The notes under the pieces were generated by a model, which saw nothing but the letters and a program-made list of their open reading frames with translations, did not search any database and had not been told where the DNA came from. This document shows, in pieces, positions 17,009 to 25,375 of a DNA stretch of 64,000 bases (positions are counted from its first letter, which is position 1; each line of letters opens with the position of its first letter). Source of the DNA: Leptolyngbyaceae cyanobacterium JSC-12 (GTDB lineage Bacteria > Cyanobacteriota > Cyanobacteriia > Leptolyngbyales > Leptolyngbyaceae); contig CM001633.1 of NCBI GenBank assembly GCA_000309945.1, positions 642,723 through 706,722 of the forward strand, written 5' to 3'. The position numbers were made by a program, and so were the translations under genes.

Positions 17009-17755
17009 ATGAACTTAACAACTCTTCTCAAGCAGGTAGACAAAGGGCTGTATAAACGGGAAGACACTGTTATATCCACTGAACTAGTTGATTTTTGTCT
17101 CTGGTATTCAGAAACTCAACCCAATCTTTACCCTCCAGATTGGCATCGTTGGTTAGGGTCTATTGTGATTGGCTGCTGTAGAACAGTTTTCTGGCAACAG
17201 CTAGATGTTTTGAATGTAACTCACAACTATTACTGCAATCGAAATAAAATAACCAACTTCAGATGTTTCGATCGTGATCATTTAGAGTCTTTACATCCGG
17301 TGGTGAATTGGTCACATGTCAAGCACGAGGATATTAGGACTTACTTTGAGGAGCGTTATTGCTGTGTTGCGGATACATACACAAATCTTAAACAGGTTGA
17401 AGAAAAATACCCTGATATTTCTGGAGATTTTCAGCAGCAAGCTGCTTTTTACTTATCAGTAGATGTTTCTGTTATTAACCAAGCTTGGGGTGATTTTCAG
17501 ACCTTTCGTAGAGTTCTGGGAAGAGATTTAGGCGAACCTGAAATTATAAATGAAGGAGGTCTAGTCTGTACTATTTACCAACCAGGTTATGGTGAAGGGT
17601 TTATGTGGTTAGACCAATATAAAAAGAAAATCGGAACATATGCATTGCCCGATTTTCTTTTTGTCAGTATTGTTGGTCAAGAATATCAGCTATTGAACTT
17701 AGATGAGTTTTTTCCTAATTGCGAACTTATTATCGGGGCACTAATGGACAAGTAG
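17009..17755 (+). CDS. Hypothetical protein, 248 aa
   Basis: Begins MNLTTLLKQVDKGLYKREDT. Cys/Trp-rich (PPDWHRWLGSIVIGCCRTVF). Convergent 26-base overlap with the next minus-strand gene. Unrecognised. Confidence 0.5.
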   Translation: MNLTTLLKQVDKGLYKREDTVISTELVDFCLWYSETQPNLYPPDWHRWLGSIVIGCCRTVFWQQLDVLNVTHNYYCNRNKITNFRCFDRDHLESLHPVVNWSHVKHEDIRTYFEERYCCVADTYTNLKQVEEKYPDISGDFQQQAAFYLSVDVSVINQAWGDFQTFRRVLGRDLGEPEIINEGGLVCTIYQPGYGEGFMWLDQYKKKIGTYALPDFLFVSIVGQEYQLLNLDEFFPNCELIIGALMDK

Positions 17756-18359
17756 CAGGTACTTTTGGCATAGTCCCTCGTGGAGCTGCTTCTGGAAAGC
17801 GTTGCTTGATAATGATCGGAGGTGTCTCTCCATCTAAGAAAGTATCAATCTTGTTTCTCAACTGACTAGACCGCCCTAATAGGTCATCTTCCCACCAGCG
17901 TGCTGTAGAACAAGTTGTGGTAGGTGATATATCTGTGCCACGACGCACAACTCGACTTCCACCTTTAGTCCCCGTCTTATAGTTTTGCCATAAGGCTGTT
18001 CCTTGAAACCTCATCCCAACAGGACTTAGAATTGGCTTACTTCCTAACAAAACTGCTCCTAGACCATAAAAACCATACCTAAAAGGAATTATCATGTCGA
18101 TGCTGCCTGTAGTTCTGACAGCACCAGCCCACCCTCTACCAGCAAAGATGCTACCTTTTGTTGTTCCTAATTCAAATACATTTCTAGGTGCTATCGCGTA
18201 GATTGCAAATCCAGCTGATTCATAATTAGTTGGAGTACCGCTTAACGCATACAGAGCTACAGAGCCTCTAGCAACTGTAGGAGCAATAGCTGTTGCAAGA
18301 GTGTCGTCGTCATCTTGAGCGACACCATCAGGAGTTCTCTCCTGAAATAAGAGGTACAT
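17730..18359 (-). CDS. Four-member secreted-type family, copy 2, no signal peptide
   Basis: Shows the family features: ESAGFAIYAIAPRN, GSRVVRRGTDISPTTTCS and a helical end. Unlike its three relatives the N-terminus (MYLLFQERTPDGVAQDDDD) is acidic and has no hydrophobic leader. The tnpB right end at 18387-18400 lies just 28 bases upstream, so an insertion or deletion probably removed the original start and signal peptide. If translated, the product would stay in the cytoplasm. Confidence 0.5.
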   Translation of the reverse strand: MYLLFQERTPDGVAQDDDDTLATAIAPTVARGSVALYALSGTPTNYESAGFAIYAIAPRNVFELGTTKGSIFAGRGWAGAVRTTGSIDMIIPFRYGFYGLGAVLLGSKPILSPVGMRFQGTALWQNYKTGTKGGSRVVRRGTDISPTTTCSTARWWEDDLLGRSSQLRNKIDTFLDGETPPIIIKQRFPEAAPRGTMPKVPATCPLVPR

Positions 18360-18386
18360 TATTGGTTTCTTAGTTTTAGGTTCTAA

Positions 18387-18419
18387 TTGACATCTCCCCC
18401 TGCTAGAAGCATGGGGATT
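18387..18419 (-). ncRNA. TnpB right end / omega-RNA-like hairpin
   Basis: On the minus strand CCCCATGCTTCTAGCAGGGG forms a hairpin followed by GAGATGTCAA. The equivalent sequence behind the TnpB at 20752 is CCCCTGGCTTCTAGCCGTGG. Position just after the tnpB stop fits the element end. Confidence 0.5.
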
Positions 18420-19808
18420 CTAAACTGATGTTGCTACGGCGGCTATAAGCCGCACTTCGCAACGTTTACGATATGATTTATTTAACCTCTTAAACAAGTC
18501 ATATCGCTGTGGCACTGTCAAAGATGCCCTACCCACCTCGACTAGGTTTAATCCTAGCTGTGTGGCTACTTTTCTCATGATGTTGGCACTTCCATTACAA
18601 TCAGCGTTAATTAAGTGACCATCACGACTTTTATACAATCCACGTTTTACCCGTTGTCCTGACGGTTTCCATCCGTTGGGTTTTTCACCGTGTTTATGGA
18701 GGCTGTCGCCATCTAGGTAAGACACTTTCGATGTGTAAGCTTCTTCAGTAATTGTTAACTGTATTCCGTATTCTGGGCAAAGTTGTTTTAAGCGCTCAAT
18801 CAATCTGCCTGTAGGTATGACCACAAAGTTTTGATTTCCACGCTTGCCCATATTGGAGCTATTCTTTTGACCGTCGTTCCATCCAATAATCAGATTACCA
18901 ACTTTATCATTAAGACATTGATTAACAATAAATCTTGCTGCTTTGTTAGTAGCATCCCGCATCTGATTATTACGTTTACGCTGTACTCGGTCTAAGTTGC
19001 TATCCCAATAAAAATCTGACTTCCCTTGTTTGTATTTAGCGACCAGACGGCAGTATCCTTGATTCATTGACTTAAGTTTCCTGCCATCAATAATCAAGCT
19101 TTTACCGCGAGTTGAAACACCTGTTAGCCAGTTAGTACCGCCGTGGTCAAAACTCCAAGCTTGGGAGTAATCAAGATTAGGATTAACATCGATTGGTTCT
19201 TTGCCATCATCAATAACCCAATCAATCCATAATTCACCCAAATAAGGTCTGACTGTCACCTCTTTAACCCAATCAGAGTCAATGAAATCTGGTAAGTGTA
19301 AAGTGATTTCAGTTAGTAACTGTGGTTTAGTTTCCTTGCTTATTGAAGGGTAAAAACAACCGTTTTTGTAGGTCAAAGCTTGACGTGGAAATGTTACTGC
19401 TGCTAAACCTCCCTTTTTACGATACTTAGGCAAAGATGGTCTATCAACATCACCTTGATAATATTTTTTGACCAACCCGTTGTAACTGGTTATTGATTCT
19501 CCCACAGTCTTGAGCGTTTGTTGTGCTGACTGTGCAGCCATTGCCTTGTAATGTGGGTTGTCTTTAAGAATTTTATCTAGCTCTGGGTAAGTAGTTTTGC
19601 AATGGTAGGTTTTCCACCCATAACGCAATTCATCACCTTTCCAGTATGTCGTAAAAGCATTTTCGGATTCTTGCAAACTTGCATAATGGGCTTGCTTTGT
19701 CACGTATATGGCGCAATTAATCAAGCTGTTAGCGTGTTCACATTGGTCAACCCAAAAAGCTTTTTCTTCATCGGGGAATTTAGCTTTTAGCGGTATTGTT
19801 CTGTACAA
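18420..19808 (-). CDS. tnpB: TnpB-family RuvC endonuclease with E-to-D in RuvC-II
   Basis: 462 aa, TTG start preceded by AGGAGGTGAT. RuvC-I: AWSFDHGGTNWLTGVSTRG. RuvC-II: NLIIGWNDGQKN, where the close relative at 25376 has GWNEGNKD; the catalytic Glu is thus Asp here. RuvC-III: LINADCNGSANI. The zinc ribbon is not of Cys4 type in this subfamily. Programmed by a guide RNA in related proteins. The substitution may weaken cleavage. The 5' end overlaps the 190-aa gene by 22 bases. Confidence 0.85.
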   Translation of the reverse strand: MYRTIPLKAKFPDEEKAFWVDQCEHANSLINCAIYVTKQAHYASLQESENAFTTYWKGDELRYGWKTYHCKTTYPELDKILKDNPHYKAMAAQSAQQTLKTVGESITSYNGLVKKYYQGDVDRPSLPKYRKKGGLAAVTFPRQALTYKNGCFYPSISKETKPQLLTEITLHLPDFIDSDWVKEVTVRPYLGELWIDWVIDDGKEPIDVNPNLDYSQAWSFDHGGTNWLTGVSTRGKSLIIDGRKLKSMNQGYCRLVAKYKQGKSDFYWDSNLDRVQRKRNNQMRDATNKAARFIVNQCLNDKVGNLIIGWNDGQKNSSNMGKRGNQNFVVIPTGRLIERLKQLCPEYGIQLTITEEAYTSKVSYLDGDSLHKHGEKPNGWKPSGQRVKRGLYKSRDGHLINADCNGSANIMRKVATQLGLNLVEVGRASLTVPQRYDLFKRLNKSYRKRCEVRLIAAVATSV

Positions 19809-20359
19809 CTTGTTATCACCTCCTGTTTAGGAGTATAGGCAACAGACTGGTAATACTCCAGTCTCTTTTCATCGAACGCAATGTCTGCTTCTTTTACACT
19901 AACCAAGCTAAATCCTCTATATTTAATCAGACGGTCTTCACCTTCTTCAAAACAAAAGGTATTAGCATTGTCATTTGAAAAAGGTGTTCCAGTCCAAATT
20001 GGATTTCCGTCATCGTCTTCGCCATCTAAATAAGTGCAGGCGATCGACTTGGCGTAATCTTCAGCTAGAGCTGAGTTTGGACAGTTAAATGTAATTGCAT
20101 CGTCATACTCGTGCTCTCCATCAATTATTGTGACTCGAAGCTCGTAGTTAGTTGACTTGCCAGCTTCTTGTTCTAGATGCTCTATGTAGCCACACAGTCC
20201 AAGGCTGTACTCATGGAGTAATCTAATCTGATAGACCAGTTCTTCACCAGATTGACTATTTTTACCATTGATACCATTGCACAGTTGTGCAGATAGCTCG
20301 TGTATTTTTACAACATCCTTCTTGATGTACTGAAAGTCTTGTTCGTTTAGAGTTATCAT
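19787..20359 (-). CDS. Hypothetical protein, 190 aa, 3' end in TnpB element
   Basis: Begins MITLNEQDFQYIKKDVVKIH; acidic with DGEHEYDDAITFNCPNSALA. The last residues (KQEVITSCTEQYR) are encoded by the ribosome binding site and first codons of tnpB, a stretch that closely matches the same place in the IS605 at 26758. So the natural C-terminus was probably replaced by element sequence. Confidence 0.5.
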   Translation of the reverse strand: MITLNEQDFQYIKKDVVKIHELSAQLCNGINGKNSQSGEELVYQIRLLHEYSLGLCGYIEHLEQEAGKSTNYELRVTIIDGEHEYDDAITFNCPNSALAEDYAKSIACTYLDGEDDDGNPIWTGTPFSNDNANTFCFEEGEDRLIKYRGFSLVSVKEADIAFDEKRLEYYQSVAYTPKQEVITSCTEQYR

Positions 20360-20370
20360 TGTTACTTCTG

Positions 20371-20586
20371 CTAGAAGTTAAACAGCAAGGTGAAACCTGC
20401 TTTCTTAGTCGCCTTCAAAACAGCATTCGGGTGCTGGTTTCCACCTCTTAGCTCTTTTAGAATTTTGTCTTCAACTTTTTTGTCGTAAATTTTGTCCCCG
20501 GAAGCCATTGCATTTCCGCGAACAGGTGTATCTTCTTCGATGGCTTTTACACTAATCTGAACTTCTCCAATTTTTTCAATGTGCAT
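20371..20586 (-). CDS. Hypothetical protein, 71 aa
   Basis: Begins MHIEKIGEVQISVKAIEEDT. Lys-rich. 11 bases upstream of the 190-aa gene and likely co-transcribed. Unrecognised. Confidence 0.45.
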   Translation of the reverse strand: MHIEKIGEVQISVKAIEEDTPVRGNAMASGDKIYDKKVEDKILKELRGGNQHPNAVLKATKKAGFTLLFNF

Positions 20587-20714
20587 ATAGGGTTTAAGTC
20601 AAGTTGCAAATAACTAAGTAGCGTTATGTTCATATGAAAATAACTTATGAAGGCGTTTAACTCCTTCAAGGTCAGTAGTGGTGCTGACTGTTATGCGATT
20701 GTTTTCAACCTTAA

Positions 20715-20751
20715 ACTGACAACTTCCCACGGCTAGAAGCCAGGGGGTTCT
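20715..20751 (-). ncRNA. TnpB right end / omega-RNA-like hairpin
   Basis: Minus strand: CCCCCTGGCTTCTAGCCGTG, then GGAAGTTGTCAG. Same hairpin type as at 18387 and in the two orphan copies at 23290 and 50846. Confidence 0.5.
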
Positions 20752-22308
20752 TTAGGTTATCGGTTTCTCCCTCAGGCTCTCGCACGAAGCTACAGCATCC
20801 TGGGTCTTAAAATCTTCCCCTAAAGCTTTCGAGACGACCCTCTCCGACGCAGCGTTGTCACTACGTTGACAAACCATCGGTTTGCCGATTGAAGATTGGT
20901 TATAGCGCGTGGTCGCCTGTTGCCAAGCCTTCATCAGGATGGTGTCCCAACCTTGACCCCAGACTTGATTGGCTAGAGTCGCATTGAAACAGGCGGTTTC
21001 AAGATCCACAAATTGACCCAAGAATCCGCTAAACAGATCCCGTTGGGCAATAATGCCGCACTCACAGCGATGCACTCGCATTGAGAGCGGCTTTTTGTGG
21101 ATTCGACCACAGAGACAACGTTGAGATAGCTTGGTTTCCCTGGTTGGAAACTCAAATACAGTGGCTGACGCAGCAGTTTCAGCTATCCGTCGCAACCGCT
21201 CAACAAACATACCGGGGGCACGTCTGCCCACCGACTTTCCGTACATCCTTTGGAAGGCTCTGTACGAAAGCTTTTCTAGCTTCACCACATTGCCCAAACT
21301 GAACACTTCATGGGCGAGTTGATTTTGCAAACTTTTTCGATGTGCCGTCAGTTGACGCTCAATCTCTGCCTTCGAGGAGCGGGTTTTGAGATAGGTCTTG
21401 GAGTGCTGCCAACGCTTTGAACCTTTCTTGACTTTCCCTTTCTTCTTACGCCCCTTAGCATCGACAAAATTAGGTTCAAAGTTGTCTGGGTTGTTGGCTC
21501 TGCGTTGCCGCTCCATTTTGCGCTGCAATCGTCGAACCTCTCTATCCTTGTTCGCCAGTTCATCGCAGAACGGTTTTAATTCGGCTTGCTCATTGCCAAC
21601 AATCGCAATGGTGGATGTGCCGATGTCCAGTCCGACAACGCCTTCTCCCATTTGATGCTTGGGCTTCTGAAAAGGCTTCCCTTCGTTGATGAGTTGTACG
21701 TAAAACAGGTTTTGTCCTCTGACCTTACGACGCACCAGACGAACGTATTTAACTGGACTATTTAGCCCGTGCAGGATGACCGGATCATTCTGATCAATCA
21801 GTGGATTCAGAACCAGTCCCGACCAATGGACTTGCTCATTCCTCCAACGAATTCCGGTTGTGTTGGTCTTCCCTTCTAGGCTATCAAGCTGATTTTTGCT
21901 CTTGAAGCGAACCTTCCTGGCTTTGCCGAAATTGACTCGCTCTGTTGCCTGAAATGCGCGAGTTGCAAGTTTCTGAGCGGTGTTGGCATCAATATGTTTG
22001 GCAATCCATCCACCTCCACCATTGCGGATTTCGGTTGCATAGGCATGGAGCGCATATTCGGTATAACCTACAAATTCCCGTGCGGTCTGAAAGGCTTTGG
22101 TTCGCTCTTTCCCTTTCGATAAGGTCTTAGCAAACTGGTACAGCTTCGATTGCTTGTAGAGTCCCAATCGCTTCACCGATTCTCCCAGGCAGGCGTTATA
22201 GAGTTGACGACCAGCTTCTAACCGAGCCAACAAGACTCGCGCCTCTGATGGACTAACCACTAGAGGAATGTCGGTTACAAAGCTGGGTGTTTTTGCTCTT
22301 TTTGCCAT
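20752..22308 (-). CDS. tnpB: TnpB-family RuvC endonuclease, 518 aa
   Basis: A long TnpB branch. RuvC-I VVGLDIGTSTIAIVG; RuvC-II VVKLEKLSYRAF; zinc ribbon TKLSQRCLCG and HRCECG; then IAQRDLFSGFLG with the third Asp. A basic segment (RRLQRKMERQRRANNPDN) precedes a long helical region. About 110 residues follow the ribbon, longer than usual TnpB. It starts 2 bases after the 82-aa gene, the third gene of a coupled operon. Confidence 0.85.
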   Translation of the reverse strand: MAKRAKTPSFVTDIPLVVSPSEARVLLARLEAGRQLYNACLGESVKRLGLYKQSKLYQFAKTLSKGKERTKAFQTAREFVGYTEYALHAYATEIRNGGGGWIAKHIDANTAQKLATRAFQATERVNFGKARKVRFKSKNQLDSLEGKTNTTGIRWRNEQVHWSGLVLNPLIDQNDPVILHGLNSPVKYVRLVRRKVRGQNLFYVQLINEGKPFQKPKHQMGEGVVGLDIGTSTIAIVGNEQAELKPFCDELANKDREVRRLQRKMERQRRANNPDNFEPNFVDAKGRKKKGKVKKGSKRWQHSKTYLKTRSSKAEIERQLTAHRKSLQNQLAHEVFSLGNVVKLEKLSYRAFQRMYGKSVGRRAPGMFVERLRRIAETAASATVFEFPTRETKLSQRCLCGRIHKKPLSMRVHRCECGIIAQRDLFSGFLGQFVDLETACFNATLANQVWGQGWDTILMKAWQQATTRYNQSSIGKPMVCQRSDNAASERVVSKALGEDFKTQDAVASCESLREKPIT

Positions 22309-22310
22309 CT

Positions 22311-22559
22311 CTATCCAGGGAAAGAATCTGAAAAGTAGCGGTTATAAGCGATGCGATCATACTGCCCAAAGTTTTTGGGATTCTGTTTCAGGACGTTGAG
22401 ATGCTGACCGTACTTCAGCCTGTACCCGTTTGGCAGTTGAATCTCAAACCGCCGAGAAAGCTTGCCTAAAAATACAAGTTGTTGCCACCTATCCTGTGTC
22501 ATCGGGCTGGGGAATACGGCAATTAAATCACCTCGTTTGTTGCGCCGAATCACATTCAT
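22311..22559 (-). CDS. TnpB-coupled accessory protein, 82 aa
   Basis: Basic protein beginning MNVIRRNKRGDLIAVFPSPM. Overlaps the upstream 155-aa gene by 4 bases (ATGA) and ends 2 bases before tnpB. Unrecognised; nucleic-acid binding is inferred from charge and context. Confidence 0.6.
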   Translation of the reverse strand: MNVIRRNKRGDLIAVFPSPMTQDRWQQLVFLGKLSRRFEIQLPNGYRLKYGQHLNVLKQNPKNFGQYDRIAYNRYFSDSFPG

Positions 22560-23023
22560 TCGCTGATCATCTCCCCTTCAAACTTGCGCTCACGCAACAT
22601 CACGTTTACCCGGTCAATTAAGCCTCTACGTTTTGCTTCTTTCTTAACCTCTTTAGACTCTTCGATGCACATTTCCTCTTCAATCCCATAGACCGCTTCT
22701 TGAAACTGCTTGTTGATGCGTATCCAGTCATCTGCTAGTTCTCGCGTTTTGACTTCTTGCGGATCAAGTTTTTGATGTCCAGATGCCTGCATCAAACCAG
22801 TAACCTTTTGCTTGTTCCACCTGAAAAACGGAGTCCCATCTTTGAGCGGAGTTGACTTGCAGAACTCCTCAGATAAAGCTTGCTCAGTGGGCTTGCCATC
22901 CTCAGAGCGTAATCCCAACTCTTTCAGCTTCTTTCCAATTGCCACAGCCGACAGTCCAAACTGCTTTCCGAGCGTGGTTTGATTGACCCAGGCATCTGAA
23001 AATTTCTGTTTCTTTTTGCCCAT
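22556..23023 (-). CDS. TnpB-operon HTH-like protein, 155 aa
   Basis: N-terminal HTH: WVNQTTLGKQFGLSAVAIGK followed by KLKELGLR. Then a basic/acidic C-terminal coiled coil (GIEEEMCIEESKEVKKEAKR). First gene of the 155-82-TnpB operon, probably a DNA-binding regulator or targeting partner. A divergent RHH gene begins 59 bases upstream. Confidence 0.6.
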   Translation of the reverse strand: MGKKKQKFSDAWVNQTTLGKQFGLSAVAIGKKLKELGLRSEDGKPTEQALSEEFCKSTPLKDGTPFFRWNKQKVTGLMQASGHQKLDPQEVKTRELADDWIRINKQFQEAVYGIEEEMCIEESKEVKKEAKRRGLIDRVNVMLRERKFEGEMISE

Positions 23024-23082
23024 ACCGCGATTCCACTATAAGATCATTAGGTATCTATATGTATAGCGCATTGTATAGCGAT

Positions 23083-23232
23083 ATGGCAAGAACAAATACA
23101 CTACCAATTCGATTAACAGACTTGGAGTTAGCAAAGCTAAAGGCTGAGGCAGAACGACAAGACATCTCAATGTCAGAAGTGATTAGAGCCTGGATTAACG
23201 TCTTGCCTGAACCAGACGGGAAACGTCGATAA
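23083..23232 (+). CDS. Ribbon-helix-helix protein, 49 aa
   Basis: Reads MARTNTLPIRLTDLELAKLK, then AEAERQDISMSEVIRAWINV: beta strand plus two helices of a CopG/Arc-type repressor. Divergent from the TnpB operon, so it could repress both. Compare the frame-broken RHH beside the TnpB at 4164. Confidence 0.7.
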   Translation: MARTNTLPIRLTDLELAKLKAEAERQDISMSEVIRAWINVLPEPDGKRR

Positions 23233-23241
23233 GCGAATACT

Positions 23242-23350
23242 CTGCCGACCTCCGGGGCATCGAACCCCATCGGTCGGCGCGGGAGGGTTCCGCTTCCTCA
23301 CCCGTGTCTAAAGCCAGGGGCATCCGCGTTCCCTCCCCAGCCCTCCCATT
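23242..23350 (-). ncRNA. Structured, omega-RNA-like region without its own TnpB
   Basis: GC-rich against the background. 23242-23282 folds as nested hairpins (GCCGACC/GGTCGGC around GGGG/CCCC). On the minus strand 23290-23350 reads GGGAGGGCTGGGGAGGGAAC, then GCCCCTGGCTTTAGACACGG, homologous to 50846-50900. It lies about 1 kb upstream of a TnpB operon rather than behind a tnpB. Could also serve as terminator for the RHH gene. Confidence 0.45.
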
Positions 23351-23500
23351 TCCGGTGACAAAATACTAAAAAATTTCTCAACTACTTAACAGTTTCGTAG
23401 GGAGTTTGCATCTTTCTGCATTAGTACTGAACAAAATATTGAACACCTTGCGCGCAGATAAACAATCTATGGTTGTTGCAGCTCTGTTCAACACTTTTTT

Positions 23501-24259
23501 ATGAAACCAATATTAAAAAGGTTTTTCTGTTTCTTAGCTCTTCTCGTTACTCTCTCGAACCTTGGAACTTTACCTTCTCTGGCAGGCTCGGTACCTGTAC
23601 AATTTGCCACTACCAGTGGTAACGAAGCAAGCGGGTACTTTGGTTGTGTGATCGAGAGTAAAACTAAACGCCCGGTTTTTGGAACTATTCTTCATGCTTC
23701 TCCAACACCCAGCAGTGTTGGAGGTAGTGGTAAAAACCTTTTAAGCGCTATCAAAGGTAGCGTTTTATTTACTACTAACAATATAACTGAGAGAGTACAG
23801 CTTAGACCTCTGTCCCAGACGATCAAATACGGTCAATCTTTTGGGTTTTCCGTGCGTATCCCTGATGGAGGCTTGGCTTTGGTTGCTGTGGGTAGACCCG
23901 TAACTGCTTTAACTTCCTATAAGTTAGATGCAAAACTCTTTTGGGTTGACCGAGCAGTGAACCCGATTCGTCCGAGAAATTCACAACTGGTTACAGTGGA
24001 TATAGACGGAAAAACTCCAACTCGTTTGTTACCTAGCGGCATTTGCGTCGATGAATCCAAATTTGATGACCAGGACAACCTTAAAATCTTTAACTGGGGC
24101 TGGCAATCTATAAAGGCTCGAATCTCTCAATACTCGCTATCTAACGATAACTTAAGAGATGGATTTTTCGGATTTGTTCTTGGAGTTGGTGAAGTACTCC
24201 GCTGTCTTTTCGGTGGATGTAGTATTGAAAGACCTGGCGGATTTCAGTTTTCACCTTGA
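23501..24259 (+). CDS. Secreted protein, four-member family, copy 3
   Basis: Signal peptide (RFFCFLALLVTLSNLGTLPS), then ASGYFGCVIESKTKRP and later LLPSGICVDESKFD. It aligns with the copies at 15299, 17730 and 28126 by the aromatic-Gly-Cys strand and the second Cys near residue 185. Ends in a Gly/Phe-rich tail. Function unknown. Confidence 0.6.
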   Translation: MKPILKRFFCFLALLVTLSNLGTLPSLAGSVPVQFATTSGNEASGYFGCVIESKTKRPVFGTILHASPTPSSVGGSGKNLLSAIKGSVLFTTNNITERVQLRPLSQTIKYGQSFGFSVRIPDGGLALVAVGRPVTALTSYKLDAKLFWVDRAVNPIRPRNSQLVTVDIDGKTPTRLLPSGICVDESKFDDQDNLKIFNWGWQSIKARISQYSLSNDNLRDGFFGFVLGVGEVLRCLFGGCSIERPGGFQFSP

Positions 24260-24724
24260 ATTTACGCTAGTAGCGTAAGAGAGCCACACCTGAATTAAAT
24301 CTTCATTACTAACTAAACCACTCGTCAGACTACCAACCTTGCTATTTGCATCTCTTACAATTAAAGGTTTGTTCTTTAACAAACAAGGATGCACCCCGCA
24401 CAAGTCTGTTAGTTCTACGCCATCTGAGCCAAATAGTGTATAGATTACTATTTCAAACTCAGGTGGCGTTTTTAGTCCACCCACTGCATCAACTAAATCA
24501 CTAATAAGTGGGTCTTCGAGATTAGGCTCTAATGAGTCAGGGCAGATTATTAGCTCATTTATTTCTTTGTTTAGCCCTAACGCACGACGATTAAGCTCGT
24601 CCGTCGTTAGCTCCTCATTTATTAAGCTTAACAACTTTGGTAAGTTAACTAAACTAGCCTCAGTTGGCGAGACTAGATGCTGGTTATTTTCTGCAAAACG
24701 GAATAGATCTTTTAACGTTTCCAC
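24251..24724 (-). CDS. Hypothetical protein, 157 aa
   Basis: Acidic, Leu-rich; begins METLKDLFRFAENNQHLVSP. Two Cys in LCGVHPCLL. Convergent 9-base overlap with copy 3. Unrecognised. Confidence 0.45.
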   Translation of the reverse strand: METLKDLFRFAENNQHLVSPTEASLVNLPKLLSLINEELTTDELNRRALGLNKEINELIICPDSLEPNLEDPLISDLVDAVGGLKTPPEFEIVIYTLFGSDGVELTDLCGVHPCLLKNKPLIVRDANSKVGSLTSGLVSNEDLIQVWLSYATSVNSR

Positions 24725-24845
24725 GAGTTTTGCTCAACAAATGCAAAAAAATACTTGACCACCTTAGTCAAACACCATCGGCAGTCAAGCATTCATAATT
24801 TTCTTGTCTTTACTGTATCACATCTTAAGAGTTTTTGGAGGTTGG

Positions 24846-25016
24846 TCAGACTGATATAAACCAGTCCATCCAATACTGGATGAACTCTTCAGACTTTTCA
24901 AGTTGTTTCAGTTTTGTTGCTACTCCTTCTTCTATAGCAAGGGCAGTTTCCGCAAACCCAGTACCCAGAACAAGCATTAAGAGTAATGCCACTAATATCT
25001 TTTTTATCCTTTTCAT
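24846..25016 (-). CDS. Tiny secreted protein, 56 aa
   Basis: MKRIKKILVALLLMLVLGTG is a classical signal peptide; the mature part is a 30-residue acidic helix ending QYWMDWFISV. Too short for most gene callers. Role unknown. Confidence 0.55.
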   Translation of the reverse strand: MKRIKKILVALLLMLVLGTGFAETALAIEEGVATKLKQLEKSEEFIQYWMDWFISV

Positions 25017-25119
25017 TGAAAAATCTCTCTGTTAATAAGCCAAGTCTACAAAGAGGAATATTTTCTTTTGAGTTTGAATTATTAATTTTGGCTGTAAACC
25101 TGAAAATTTTTTCTAAAAG

Positions 25120-25151
25120 AAATCCCCTCAGGATTACTCCATCGGGGATTT
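25120..25151. terminator. Hairpin, possible terminator
   Basis: AAATCCCC and GGGGATTT arms around a 16-base loop, with T-rich flanks on both sides. No clear gene ends here, so it may be a relic. The rest of the 25017-25375 gap shows only the IS605 end. Confidence 0.4.
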
Positions 25152-25375
25152 GTAGGTTAAGCAAGAAGTTCAGTCCTTCTCACTCAAATTCTAGCAAATG
25201 CTGGCTTGTTAGACTTCAAACGCTTGGGAATGCTTTTGAACTTTTAACCCTGGCGTTCCCCATTTTTCACAAGCTATATACTGTTCTGTGTACTCTTTCC
25301 GGTGTTGCACCGAGGTGTAAAAGTTAATGTTGACTTCTCCGCCATTTGAAAAAGGCGGATTCTAAGCGGATGTTG

